DNA of 64,000 nt. It comes from Nissolia schottii (taxonomy: Eukaryota > Streptophyta > Magnoliopsida > Fabales > Fabaceae). Where the stretch lies: assembly GCA_003254905.1 (NCBI GenBank), contig QANU01005145.1, positions 228,239 to 292,238 on the forward strand, in the 5' to 3' direction. The notes under the pieces are model-generated. The model was given only the letters and a program-made list of their open reading frames with translations, did not search any database and was not told the DNA's origin. A program made the position numbers and the translations under genes. Of this stretch, positions 36,201 to 48,486 are shown piece after piece (positions within the stretch are counted from its first letter, which is position 1; every line of letters starts with the position of its first letter).

Positions 36201-39200
36201 TGTATTTGTACACATATAAGGCAAATAAGGACAAAAATGATGAATTGTCATTGACTTATGGAATGTGGTGTCTTCAAGCTGGATAAAATGACAGTTCATG
36301 CAAACTTGGTTTTGGATTCATTATGTGCTGGTACTTGTAGTCCATGTCAAGTAGTGAGAGTTCGTGAAAATAGATAATCCTCTAATGTGTGCACTGTGCA
36401 GCATATGGAGGATCCACTTTTGGTGAGGTAGAAAGTGCAAGTACACTAAATACAGTCAGACCTTGATTTGCGATTTATACTTTAACTGGACTTAATACTC
36501 TCTCTCTCTCTTCTTTTTTTTTAATCTTTTTTGTTTTGTTTTTTATTCTGTTTTCACGAAACCGAAATCATGGTGGTGAATTTGGCAATTGCTTCTGGAA
36601 ACTGTTTGGTTGTTGTCTCTCGTATCATGTGAAGGGTTTCTTATAGCCGGGTGATATCCTAATCTTCTTGACTTATGATCATATTGGTAACATTAGCTGA
36701 TTCAACTTTTTTGGATACCATGATAATAAATTGTATGTTACCTATTGACTTTTGAGATATTTTACTAAGCTACCAAATGAAAGGAATTTGTTCATGCGGA
36801 TGGGCACCTTGTCCATTATCTGATTTTTATTTAGCAGTTTCTCTTTGTTTTACTCTGTTTACAATGGTGTGCTTGGTTTAATCTGTCTCATGAATCTGCA
36901 TGCATTGATATGCTGAAATTGGTGTACTGGAAGTTTTGACAGTTACAAAAAATAAAGGCTGCCTAACTGTTTTATTTTATCTAGACTGCGTTATAGTTTC
37001 AACTTCTGTCTTAAAGGAAATTCACATTAAATAATTGATATGTTAAATCTGACCATATAAAATATGGGCCGTTATTTGTCAAATTGTCCTGTCAAAAGAG
37101 GAGGATGTTTTGTTTTAAACACCTCTTCTCGTTGCATCTGTGCTTTTCTTTTGGGAGGCATTAGTCACCAAGGAAAATATGCACTTATTCTGTGACAAAA
37201 GCGAATAGCTTCCCGAAGGAGCCTCAGAAAGTTTATCATTTTAGAAATCCATGAGTAAATGTGCATGTCATATCATTTTGGCTTCAATTCAGTAAAAGGT
37301 ATGGTGGTCATGGGCTTCCAAATATAGTTATAACTTATTAGTGAATATTGCATTTTTTTTTTGTATGTTGAATTTCTAGTGTCACTTTTTACATTGCTTT
37401 TTTTATCTCTGAACTTCTGGATTATATGAGAACTATTGCTATATTTGCAACTTGAAAATTAAAGAATGCCTGATTATACTATCCGTATAGAAAAAGCCAA
37501 AAGAGTAACTATTTTAGTGATCTTAACAAACTTGGATAATTGTTTGCAGGTAGATCCCCTGACCAGGAATCAGTAGGGTCTGGGACAAAGAGGTCTAGTG
37601 TATCATCTGGTAGCAGGCCTCGGAATCAGAAGGAGTTCTTCAACAAATTTGTTGAAAGTGACAGCTTGACTTCTGAACTTGTAGACTGGTTTGAATCTCT
37701 AACAGAAAAGAATGCATTGAAACAGCAAGCCTTTGATGTTCCATTTGAGTTGATTGAACTTCAAAAATTTGATTATGCATTGGAAGGGATTTCATTTCGA
37801 CAGCTGATACGCATGCCTAATGCTGTTCATGCTTCTACATCTGATGCTGTTGAAGCAACAGCATATCTTGCTATTGAAGATTTTCTACATGCAAGTATAA
37901 AGGGTTTGTGGGAGGCATTTTGGAGTCATGATGAGCCAATGCCTTTTTCTGCGGCTTGTCTGTATAATGCTAACTTGAAGTTTTATCAGGCTGAAAAGGC
38001 TATTGCTAATGGGAGGCTTGGAGGTCTTTGTGCCACTGGTATATTGCTCAATAATCCTAGACATCCTCATGGAAAATGGGATCATGTCCTTGAGTTGGCA
38101 CTTCTAAGGCCTGATATCAGAGGTCTCACTGTTGGCAGTGGCCGCCAGCCTTCGTCGTCAGTTCTAGGAGAGGCTTTATTTTATGCTCTTCGAATGCTAT
38201 TGGCAAGGAGTTTGAGTAGACTGAGTTTTTTCCCAGATCCTAACACAGTCTTTGTTCTTCTAGTTGATTCTCAATATGGGGGAGTTGTAAAGGTTGAAGG
38301 AGATGTAAATAAGCTCAATTTTGATGTGAATAATGTTTATGAATGTGCTGCCGAATGGGTAAAAAATCATTCTAGAGTTTCTGTTTCCCCAATTGATAGG
38401 ATCTGGAACAAACTTGGAAATGCCAACTGGGGGGATATAGGTGCTCTACAGGTACTATTTGCAACCTTCCACTGTATTATGCAATATGCTGGAATGCCCA
38501 AGCACTCTATTGAGGATTTAGCCGCTGATCATAGTTCCCGACTCCAAACCAGAAGAGTTGATAGGCAGTTAGGAGATACCAGAGTGAATGGAAATGGCCT
38601 ATTTCGATACCAGCAACGCAGTGTATCCCCTGAAATTGTTGAAGTTCAGGATGATTCTGTCAAAGTTGAGTCTAAAGAGTCAATGAAATTAGAAGCTGGA
38701 TCCATGTTGTGGTTGGAGGATTCAGATTGGCAAAAGGGTTACCAGATAAAAGAGGTAATCAGTAACGGTGAATTGACGTACTACATTGCATCCCACGTTG
38801 AAGACCCAGGAAAGAATCTGTTTCTATATGTGGGCTCGCATCCCTCCCAGCTGGAACCAGCGTGGGAAGATATGAACTTATGGTATCAGGTTCAGAGGCA
38901 GACCAAAATACTAACAATAATGAAGCAAAAAGGTCTTTCAAGCAAATATCTACCTCAACTGAGTGCCTCTGGCAGGATCATACACCCTGGTCAGTGTCAA
39001 AGGCCCAGTGCTGGTGGAAATTGCGACCACCCTTGGTGTGGGACCCCTATTCTTGTGACCAGTCCAGTTGGTGAAACGGTAGCTGAAATGGTACACACCG
39101 GTCGGTTCGGTTCAGATGAGGCCATCAAATGTTGCCACGATTGCTTATCAGCACTTTCAACTGCCTCTTCTGCTGGAATTCGGCATGGGGACATCAGGCC

Positions 39201-39639
39201 AGAGAATGTCATCTGTGTCACATCTGGCGTGAGGCACCCTTATTTTGTTCTAATTGGGTGGGGCCATGCTATTCTCGAAGACAGGGATCGTCCTGCAATG
39301 AATCTTCATTTCTCATCTACTTATGCTCTCCAGGAAGGAAAGCTATGTTCTGCTTCTGATGCAGAAAGCCTAGTTTATATGCTTTATTATTCCTGTGGCG
39401 GGGTGTTTCCTGATCTAGATTCAGTAGAGGGAGCACTGCAGTGGAGAGAGACATCTTGGTCAAGGAGATTAATTCAGCAGAAGCTTGGTGATATCTCCAC
39501 CGTGCTGAAAGCTTTTGCCGATTATGTCGACAGTCTATGTGGCACACCATATCCCATGGACTATGACATATGGCTGAGACGGCTGAGGCGAAATATTCAC
39601 GAAGAAGATCATGGAAAGGAAATTGATGCAACAGGCTAG
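33243..39639 (+). CDS. Plant protein with C-terminal pseudokinase-like domain, two coding exons
   Basis: The start codon lies in a 7-nt coding exon (33243-33249, ATGCAAG before GTATCA). It splices to 37550 (TTTGCAG acceptor), giving MQGRSPDQESVGSG and a 698-aa product. Reading exon 2 alone would begin at a TTG and misplace the N-terminus. Residues about 1-25 are Ser/Arg-rich. About 25-310 is a helical conserved region (FFNKFVESDSLTSELVDWFE) that I do not recognise as a named domain. About 390-690 resembles a protein kinase: HGDIRPEN (Asp550) is the catalytic loop. The DFG position reads IGWG (572-574), so the Mg-binding Asp is missing, and no glycine-rich loop is evident. It is probably a pseudokinase; substrate, partner and location are unknown. 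Intron 1 is 4.3 kb and contains a duplicated MITE. Confidence 0.85.
34365..35008. mobile_element. Mutator-type MITE with 9-bp target duplication and an internal tandem duplication
   Basis: The element (34374-34999) has ends GGGTTAAATATGTTTTTAG and, reversed, AGGTTAAATGTGTTTTTAG. TATGCGAGT flanks it exactly at 34365-34373 and 35000-35008. A 278-bp tandem duplication repeats the left flank (ACATGCTCTTAGTTGTGA), the TATGCGAGT (34643-34651) and the left half of the element. It lies in intron 1 of the kinase-like gene. A 9-bp duplication is the hallmark of Mutator-like elements. Confidence 0.88.
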
Positions 39640-40230
39640 TCTTTTGAACCGAGTCCCTATATATGTTCCAGAACTGAAAACTAAGATCACCCTAAAAACA
39701 TGTTCCTCATTGCAATGCATGGACTTTTGGGGTGGATATATAACGAAGAAGTCAATTTAATTGGGATGCCCTATCTTCTGTAAATCAAATCTTCTTGAGA
39801 CATGATTGTTGGCATGGCATCTTTGGGGTATATGAAGAATATAGTCTCATTCCTTCATTTTGAGGAAGTTTTCTTTCCTTTCCTTTTTTCTGTTATGAGG
39901 AGTACTTTCTTATCAAAGTTGTAATCTGTATTGATGACATCATTTATTTTTGTAAAGATAATAGGTCTTCTAGAAGAATGCCCTGGTGTTCATTCAGTTG
40001 CTTGGTTCTAGACCGTTACTGCATATATATGGTGGCACACACTTCATAGGGAATATAACCATTCATCATGTAAATCGTTGTTTCTCTAGTGGTTTAGTGG
40101 AAGCTTTTTCTTTCTTTATTTTTTGGAACTAACATGTATGATTCTTGCGGCGTAACTTATGTGTCAAAATGTATTTCTAGCAGTCAAATATTTTTGTTAG
40201 ATAAATGTACTTTACATTTTAACTTACTAC
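39640..40230 (+). terminator. 3' untranslated and downstream region of the kinase-like gene
   Basis: AT-rich sequence with T-rich runs follows the TAG stop at 39637. No strong AATAAA is obvious; plant poly(A) signals are often variants. Confidence 0.35.
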
Positions 40231-40949
40231 TCGCATATATCAATTACAGAGACATGGAGACCGGACATTTTCTTTGTTGCATAACGATAGAAAACTCAGG
40301 GAAATGATCCCCAAAAATGCTTTTCTTTGTCCATAGCCGCACTCCAGATCTTTGAGCACAAATGCTTTTCTTTGTCTAATATTGGTTGCTTCTTGATTTG
40401 GATTGGAATCCAAGGTGCCCTTATATGTATATATCTCGTCACTCCCAAACAAATGTTCGTCACCTGCTCCTTCAAAATTGTTCAGTCTTATATGCCCTTG
40501 GTGCACAATTAATTAAGAGTTTAATTTTTATTCACCGATTACTTTATATGGTCAATCAATTAAATTTTTTCGTATACATAACTTTTCAAGAAGTGACAAA
40601 AGAGGTTAATCATTTATGTTAACGTGACAAAATTTGGTTAATTGACAGTGTAAGTAATAAAAATTAAACTCATTAATTAATTGCCTTCAATTTTGTCACC
40701 TATTATATTCTATTCAACTCGCATCATTTTGCTTTGGACAACGGTGTGTGTCTTCGGATCTCAAAGCTAGCTTTGTTTGTCCTTTCCCTTGAACAAGGTA
40801 ATGTTGAACTTTTTATTATCTTTCCTTCGTTCCAGTATTTATTACTTATATCTATACCATTCATTCCGTGCAATATTAGATACATGCACACAATTTAAGA
40901 AATTAATTAATTTTTATATACTTTAAAAAACATCAAGTGTTTAAACTAA

Positions 40950-41760
40950 ATTACCATTAGGAAGCGTGTGGTTTGTAAAATCAGTAAACATTCCTAGTAA
41001 TGTCCCACGAATAACATTCTTGAGAATGGTAATCTCAAGAATGACTTTTCCATGAATAACTTTTAAATGTGTTTGGTCCACTCATTATTAATAATATTAA
41101 TTATTTATTATTACTAATACTATTATTAATTATTTAATATTTATTATTAATTATTTAATAATAATTATTATTTAATATTAATTATTTTATCAACTCCCCT
41201 AAAATTATTATTTATTATTATTAATTTAACATTAAAAATTGTTATTATTTATTTTTAATAATTATTTATTAATACTATTGTTATTTTTAAATATTTATTA
41301 TTATTATATTTATTATTAATTATTATTATTATTACTTTTTATCATTAATTATTTAATGTTAGTTATTATTATTAATTATTTAAAATTTATTATTATTATT
41401 ATTTCATATTTATTATTTTCTCAACTCCCAAAAATATTATTTATTATTATTGTTATAGGAGGATAAAGTTGGGTTTTTAATTTTAAATGAGGATAAATTT
41501 GTCTATTTGCATTTTCAAAATCATTCATTTCCCACGGGAGTGTTAGAATTCTATGGGGGAGGGTGGGATTAAAAATGGGAGAAAGTAGATATTTTTTGAT
41601 TCATGAGAATATAACTGTCGTGATGATTTTTTTATTCCACGAACCAAAAGCAAAAATTTGTCATTCCCAAGCTTAGATTCCCAAGAATGCTGACAAATTT
41701 CGCGAATCACATCCCCCCTTAAGAATTTGTAGGGTACTATTGTGTAGAGCAATAATGGGA
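40950..41760. mobile_element. Possible DNA-transposon-derived segment with a TTA-rich core
   Basis: The left end (GAAGCGTGTGGTTTGTAAAA) and the reversed right end (GGGGGATGTGATTCGCGAAA) look like diverged inverted termini, and both are followed by an ACATTC/GCATTC block. The core (41090-41460) is almost pure TTATTA-type sequence. No transposase is present. The call rests on weak terminal similarity. Confidence 0.35.
41090..41460. repeat. Degenerate ATT-rich low-complexity tract
   Basis: About 370 bases of interrupted TTA/ATT repeats, a run prone to slippage. Confidence 0.85.
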
Positions 41761-42872
41761 GGGTTTAAGTTGTGAAAAATTGTACTCATGATAAATAGGG
41801 GTAAAATTGAAAAAATAGTATTTAACATTTCCTTAATTTAATCAAGTGACATCTAACGTGAAAAAACTTTGGATGAGAAACGACATCTATTATTAGACGG
41901 AAAGAGTAGATAAAGAAGGGCTAATGTTCATTTTGTTCTTTGATAGTGTAAGCGTACGTCTTTGATAACATAAACGTAAGTCATTTTCGTCTTTAAAATT
42001 TAAAAATTGATTTCCCGATCCTTGAAATAATTCATTATCATCTATATTTTTTTGTATTTGTGGATGGGCCCATTAACAATAGTAGGATATGCTTTGATGT
42101 CATCTTAAGAAATTAAATGACTTAACCTAAAAGCTAGCTCAAGGAGTGATGGTTGCTCTTAATATTATAAAGACTATTTGAACTCTATCTATAAGCAATA
42201 TAGTGGGACTTTAACAAACAATACCCCATAAAAACAATATAAAAATAACTTTTGGTCTCTATAAACTCTATTACAACTAATTTTTAAATCCATACACATT
42301 TATTCAACTTAGTTAATTAATTAGTTAATAAAATAAAAAATTTAAATTATAAAAAATCACTTTCACAAACAAAAAAGCAAAATTGATAGAAACTTCTCAT
42401 GACCAGTGGGGTGGCGGCGCAGCAAGATGGCGTTGGCAGGGTGGTGGTGGTGACGGTGGGGTGGCATCGGTAGGTTGGTAGTGGTGGCATGGCAATAATT
42501 CCATTAATGGTTGTTTGTTAGAGAAGAGGGTGAGTGGATATAAAACTAAAATATAAAAGGACTTTTTTATAATAATAAAATATCTCTTATATTTGTAGAG
42601 GTATCCTGAATTCAGTAATCCAAAAGATAAAGAGGACCACTATAACCCATAACCCAACCCATTGCATCTTTACGGGGTGACGACTAACTTGGGCCAAAGT
42701 ATGTTTTGGACCTTTGTTGATCCTTAGTTTTTAATTCTAAAAGTGACTCATGTCAATTTTTTAATAATTACAATTAAGTTATTTTATTTTTCATTTGACA
42801 ATGAGAGTCACTTATCAAAATGTCTTCTTTTCTTAACTTAATTATATATAGAGAAAGTGAGAGACCCTCAAA
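41761..42872. other. Intergenic DNA, no gene seen
   Basis: Mostly AT-rich. A GGTGG/GGCGG-rich patch at 42405-42490 has no supported reading frame. Confidence 0.4.
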
Positions 42873-43118
42873 AGAGCTACCAGGGTATTCAACATGGAGA
42901 TTGGGCAAGTAGCCAGTGGGGTTGTTTACAAAGGGATATTAGATGATGACCGCGTCGCTGCTATTAAGTGCCTAACCGAAGCTAATCAAGGAAAAGCCGA
43001 ATTCATGGCGGAAATAAGCACTGTTGGGATGTTGAACCACATGAACTTGATTGACATGTGAGGATACTACGTGGAAGGGAAGCACAAGCTATTGGTGTAT
43101 GAGTATATGGAGCATGGG
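42873..43118 (+). pseudogene. Receptor-like kinase N-lobe fragment with stop
   Basis: The frame from 42873 reads through a kinase N-lobe: a VYKG segment after a glycine-poor loop, VAAIKCL (the ATP-anchoring Lys), AEFMAEISTVG (alpha-C), LNHMNLI, and the hinge LLVYEYMEHG. A TGA at 43059-43061 interrupts it where the family usually has Trp. Similarity stops abruptly after EYMEHG at about 43116. The fragment resembles the S-domain receptor-like kinase group. No ectodomain, catalytic loop or activation segment is present, so it is a dead gene piece. Confidence 0.8.
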
Positions 43119-43284
43119 TGGCAGTTCTGTTGCATCTTCTGATGTTGGATTATGGTCTAACGATGAAAATATTAATGTTGATAGTACTAGAATGACCAAG
43201 CCTATCCTACTTAAAGATAGGTTTAAATTGAAAGCAAACAAAGGCAATGTGAGATTAAAAAAAAAGAATGATTTGGAGAGGAAC

Positions 43285-43576
43285 TTCGAAGATGAAGTGT
43301 CATCGTCAATGATGGAAAAGAATTTGATATTTTGAAATGGTGGAAAGGAAAGACAACCAAGTATAATGTTTTATCTCGCTTAGCTAGAGATGTATTGGCT
43401 ATTCCAGTGTCTACGGTATCATTGGAGTCTACTTTTAGCATTGGAGGTCGAGTGCTTGAACCTTATCGTAGTGTGTTAGTGCCCGCCACAGTTGAGGGCT
43501 TGATTTGTACACAAAATTGGCTTACTCGTCAACCTACAAAGATGGGTCGACTAGAAGATGAAAAAGGTATACCGTA
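43285..43576 (+). pseudogene. hAT transposase C-terminal dimerisation region, frameshifted
   Basis: FDILKWW, then YNVLSRLARDVLAIPVSTV, then ESTFSIGGRVLEPYRS and LICTQNWL form the hAT-family dimerisation domain of plant Ac-like and BED-finger transposases. A one-base shift near 43325 separates the acidic lead-in (NFEDEVSSSM) from this block. The N-terminal zinc finger and catalytic core are absent. The RLK fragment abuts it upstream. Confidence 0.85.
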
Positions 43577-43847
43577 ATTGTTTCTTAATTTTTTTTTGTA
43601 TATTAAATGCTGAAATTGTATCCTTGTATTGTTGTAGAAATTTGAGCTTGAAGAGATTGAGATTGATAGAACTTAATTAGCTCTTCCATGAGGTAAATTT
43701 ATTTATGTTTACCATTCTTAAATTTGTACTTTTAAATTTAATATTTTATCTAAACACGTGCTAACAATTATTTATGCAAGTGTAGTGAGTTTACAAGCTC
43801 AACCTTAAAAGAAAATCTTGACAAAGAGCTGCTAAATTATGGATTTG

Positions 43848-44850
43848 TGTAACATCCCGAATTTTCTCCTTATGAAGATTTCGCTTAAATCCTAATTTTT
43901 CCTAATTAAAAGTATATTAGAGACTATTATTTGGATTGGGAAAAATTATTTACAAGACTTATCTCTTTCAAACGCCAGTCAAAATAATTGTTTCATGACC
44001 TCGCGAAATACCGCAGGGTCCGTGCCAATTTTTGGCCAAATTTGAAATCCCGTCAAGTCCCAAAGGTATCTGTAAAATATACTCGCACAGGGATATGTTG
44101 ACAAATACATTAACCTGACATACCATTATGACCAAGAAAATTAGTAGATCGCGGATATGTGTTCGGTATATTTTTAGGATAATCGTACACGAGCGAACAA
44201 TGACCGAACGCGATCAAACGTGATCGAAACGGGAATTGACAGGGGAAATGGCAATTGACCCAAGTGGTCAATGGTCTGCTAAGGGGGGGATAAACGAAAT
44301 GCATTGAATGAAGTATTATCCTTTTTCTTATTTTCTTTTCTTTTCTTTTATTAAGGCCAAAATTTGGCTATAAATAACTAGGCCTCCGAGGCTTCACTAT
44401 CTTCAAATTCCTCTCGAAATTCTTCAGTGTTCATAAGATTTTGGTTCCGTTCGTGCAAATCACGGTTACGCTGTCGGAATCTAGGAAAATAGAAGGAGCA
44501 CACTAACGTGAAGATGATATTTTTCTCATCACTTCTACTGGTCCCGTAGGTGGGTAATCCTAGACTCACTGTTTATGTGGATTTCTGTGTTGTTTTATAT
44601 GTGTTTATTTGTGAAACTGATTTAGAAAATATTATGTGAAAAATATAGAGATTAAGTTGTGGAAGTGGTTTTGAGTAGTTTTGATGTTAGAAAAATATAA
44701 CTGTACCGATTGGAATTGTGTGAGCCTCAGTACTTAGAAAATTTGTAAGCTGTGATTTTTATGAATAATTAGGAATTAATTATTATGATATGGGGCTTTG
44801 TGTATATGTATGCGTATATATGACATGGCATGATACATGTTATGTTTAAT
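43848..44850 (+). mobile_element. 5' part of a large LTR of the TGTAACATCCC family
   Basis: It begins TGTAACATCCCGAATTTTC, like the solo LTR at 8552. A TATA-like GGCTATAAATAA near 44369 lies at a comparable distance (about 0.5-0.75 kb), with a GTGGGTAA block at 44549. The expected 3' end (AGGGTGTTACA) is not found, so the copy is truncated; the right limit is approximate. Confidence 0.55.
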
Positions 44851-46677
44851 TATTATATATCTATCTTAGTATCTTTTGCACAATTATTACGGTTTAATAA
44901 CAGTAATAAAACATAACACGTATAGTTTATTAATACTATACACTCTTGTGTAATATATATAAAAATGAATATTATTATTATTTCTCATATATTATATTAT
45001 ACTTGCATTAAGATATTCTTGTGTTTGTTCTATGTTAGTTTCTCTTTAAGCTACTATAAATAATAGAATTTCATAATATTTAATATAATGTTACATAGTA
45101 TATACAAATTTGAATTGTTCTGAATAAGATTATTATGTACTTAGCATTATTCATATGTTCTGAGTTGCACTCTCAGGTTAAAATATGTGTACGAGTTTAT
45201 TTAATGTATTATGCTCCGTTCTTTGAAGTTTACTTTAAATTAGAGTCACATTAAAATGAATTACTGTATCTATTTATATTCATTGCATTTTTGGATTTTT
45301 ACTCTACTTTATCATGAGAATTTTTTTGGTCTCCCAAATTTTACCGAAAACAATATTTCATCATTTAAAATTTCATACATTTAAACAAAAATTAAAATGG
45401 ATGTATACTCCATCCGTTTTAACTTCACTGTTCAATTTTGCAATTATTATACATTGACATATGAACTGGATAAGTATAATGAAATTTTAAATTATAAAAA
45501 ATTGTACAGTAAAATTAAAATGAAGGGATATAATATTTCTCCATTTTAATGCACGTATACATGTATGAAATTTTAAAGGGCAAGATACATTTTTTTTATT
45601 GTTATTGTTGGCCAGTGGAAAAATTCAGCTATAATAAACCATGATAAAAATCCTGAAATACAATATATATATAATGTATGTATCAGTTTACTTTAATTAA
45701 GTGAAATGTAGTGTAACTTTTGCTCTAAACCAAGTATAGTACAATATTGGTAAATCTCATGCGATATAATGCACTTTTGGCTCTAATTTAAGTTGGAATG
45801 CAATATTAAATTAATAAACCTCAAGTACTGCAATTACAATATACTCTTTCATCTGCTTTTATTTTCTACAGCGAAAAAAAAATATTATTTAAACTTTGGG
45901 TTAACTGATTTAATGAAAAGACCTAAATTTGAAAACTTTGATTATTATTACATCAAACAAAGATGTTTTATTTACTCTCTTAATTTTTATGTAACACATC
46001 AAACAAAATGGAATCGTGTTAAATCCAACTCAATTTACTCCATGAACACTCCAGCACTAGCCATATGCAAACTCACTTCATTTGAATCATATGAGTTGGA
46101 GTCTTAGTCTTACGTTAGGTTAGAGTCATATGATACTGATAAAAACAATTAAAAAATTGATAATAGATTAAAGAATTTTTTTATAGTGCATTTAGGATGT
46201 TTTCTGTCAATAATAATAACAAATTTTTTTCGCATTAATTAAACTAACACGTAGTGATAAATTGTTGTGCACGAAATGATTTTCCATTTCTTGCTGCTAA
46301 AGGACTTTGGTTGCATAATCTAGACACCCAACTTATTATTATTATTATTGATGAATAAAACATACTAATTTGTCAACATCTTTTCATCGTAAATGGAGGA
46401 TGAAATCCGCGTGAAATGATAAATGAATATTAACATTTGAGTTTGTGATCATAAAGGTGGAAGCTTCTTGGCCACAACATTGGTGATAATAGGAATGTGT
46501 CCTACGCTAAGGGGCCAAACGGAAAGGGGATTTGGTTAGTTAGTGGTACCTAATAGCAACAGCTACCCCAGATGACGAGGAAAGCTGCTTATATAGGATA
46601 CAGTTAAATAAATGCATCCCTTTCTTTTCTTTTTCTTTTTGATTTTCCTTCTTATTTCATCGCTTTATGCCCTATTA
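44851..46677. other. AT-rich intergenic DNA, no supported gene
   Basis: The 104-codon frame at 45793-46107 has no recognised domain, AT-rich codon content and no splice or promoter support. Confidence 0.4.
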
Positions 46678-46900
46678 GAAACTGCGAGTTTGACCAACGG
46701 GAGTTGGTCGAAGTGGTAAGTGGCTTGGTATCGCTTAAGCAAGGTCCTGAGTTCAAGACCTTGTGTACGCAGTTATCCTCGCTGGGAGACTCACCCGCCA
46801 TAGCTAGGTGCGCGACTCGGGTCGACCCGAATTAGTCAAGGCTAAGCCTTGGATACCGGACAGGCAACCTAAAAAAAAAAAAAAGAAACTGCGAGTTTGA
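46678..46900 (+). mobile_element. Full-length tRNA-type SINE with 16-bp target duplication
   Basis: The SINE (46694-46884) starts CCAACGGGAGTTGGTCG, with an A-box-like TGGTCGAAGTGG and a B-box-like GAGTTCAAGACC, and ends in a 14-base A tail. Perfect copies of GAAACTGCGAGTTTGA flank it (46678-46693, 46885-46900). It is homologous to the minus-strand copy at 23908-24091. A perfect duplication suggests a fairly recent insertion. Confidence 0.92.
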
Positions 46901-48224
46901 AAACCACTAATAATTAAATATTGTTACCACTTAATTCATTTCAAAATTTACTTCAAGAGACATACTAAAAATTTCAGTAAATACTATACTAATAGTATTC
47001 CAAAAGTATCATTTGAGTTTTGAGAGGCCCATACTTCTCTTTATCTGTCATTTTTTTAAGATATAAAATTATGTTTAATTTCTTATTATTAATCTTTTGA
47101 TTATTTATATCATGCATGAGTCTCACATTCTTAAGAATTAAATATAGTCTTATTGTATAAAAAAAATGACACAAGAAGATTCATTTTTCATGAATTTTGC
47201 ACCAGTCATTCTAATAAAATTAGAGTATGCCTAAACTCTGTGTGCTTACTTATATACTTAGAGAAAGGAACAACTGAACTCGTATCTTTATTCCTTATTA
47301 ATTGCATTAACCATATTTGACACTCACTTCACAAATAAATAAATAAAGTTTGGGTCCTTCGCAAACATATTTTGTTTATGTTCCTGTTGCGCCGTCATAT
47401 AATCGGTGAATAAAAAATATCTTAAAATCGGTAAATAATATCAAAATAAAGTGATACTTTAATAAAAGTTTATTTATTTGTTATATATTAATAATGTTAT
47501 TTATTCAAATTTTATTACAAATAAAAATAATTAATTCTCTTATTAATTAAAAATTTATTTATATAAAACAATTTGATGAGATGAAAATAGGGTCTAGGGA
47601 TGAGTATAGCAATTAAACACTTTTTTATAATTAATATTAAAATTGTAAAATGAAAAACACACGGCTCACTTTTCCTATTTAACCTATTTAGGAAACATCA
47701 AAATTTTCCTCATCTTCTGTTGTTTTTTGTAATTTATTATTTTATAATTATTTTTTAACTGTTCTTTGCAATGTTGACCACTCACTCCCTCTTATTACAA
47801 GTACACATAGGAAGCTGCAAACACAGGCCAAAATAACACCTCCATTTCATTTCCATGCTTTGATGCTTTCACAGTGAGAGAGAGAGCGCGTTGAACAAAT
47901 CAAAGCACTAGAATCTTTTTGAGGGAGGGAGGGAGCACTCTCACCTTCTCTGCCTAACCCCAAACCACCCTTTCTGTCTCTCAATTTCAGTCCTTCATAA
48001 GTATAGAGTTAGTTAGAGAGTTGTTACTAACTCTAACAGAATAACTGAATAGAATTCAGTGTAAAGGAGTGTAAGGATACAATTAGAAGCACTGAATAAC
48101 ATACCTAATTTCCATTTTCCATCTTCTCTGTTCTCTTTGCTTCTCTTCTGCGACTTCTCTCTCTGTTTCTTCTCTTTTCGTCTTTTCTTCCTATCATTCC
48201 TATTTTTCTTTAATGGGTACACGC
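46901..48224. other. Intergenic DNA, no supported gene
   Basis: The first 0.9 kb is AT-rich. The stretch 47800-48220 has CT- and AG-rich runs like a leader or LTR, but no element ends could be fixed. The 79-codon minus-strand frame at 48013-48252 is Lys/Arg/Glu low-complexity. Confidence 0.35.
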
Positions 48225-48477
48225 TGTTACGGACAGGGCCATAAAGGCCCATCCCTCGCGGGCCACCTGCTCCGGCCCATATCCGCGGAACAGACCCAAC
48301 CAGTCATGATAGCGCGCTCCGAGATCACCGCCTTCCTAACCGCTCAAGATAAGCTATCCCCGAGGTCCCGGTTATCTCATCCCTCAAGATAAGATAGAGC
48401 CGTCCGTGATCCGCGGACCGATCGCCCCACGCGGTTTCGAGTTATCACTCGTCCGAGATACTCGGAACCTCCTCCGC
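48225..48477 (+). mobile_element. GC-rich LTR-like piece ending at an N
   Basis: It starts TGTTACGGACAGGGCC and contains repeated TCAAGATAAG and CCGCGGA elements, in strong contrast to its AT-rich surroundings. It stops at a single N at 48478, so the right end may be an assembly artefact. Confidence 0.4.
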
Positions 48478-48486
48478 NTTCACTTT

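Noticed and set aside
37540..37549. TTG at 37540 as the start of the kinase-like protein
   Set aside because: These bases are the intron acceptor TTTGCAG; the ATGCAAG exon at 33243 with a GT donor joins in frame and supplies a proper Met.
45793..46107. 104-codon plus-strand frame as a gene
   Set aside because: AT-rich codons, no domain, no upstream promoter or homologous exon visible.
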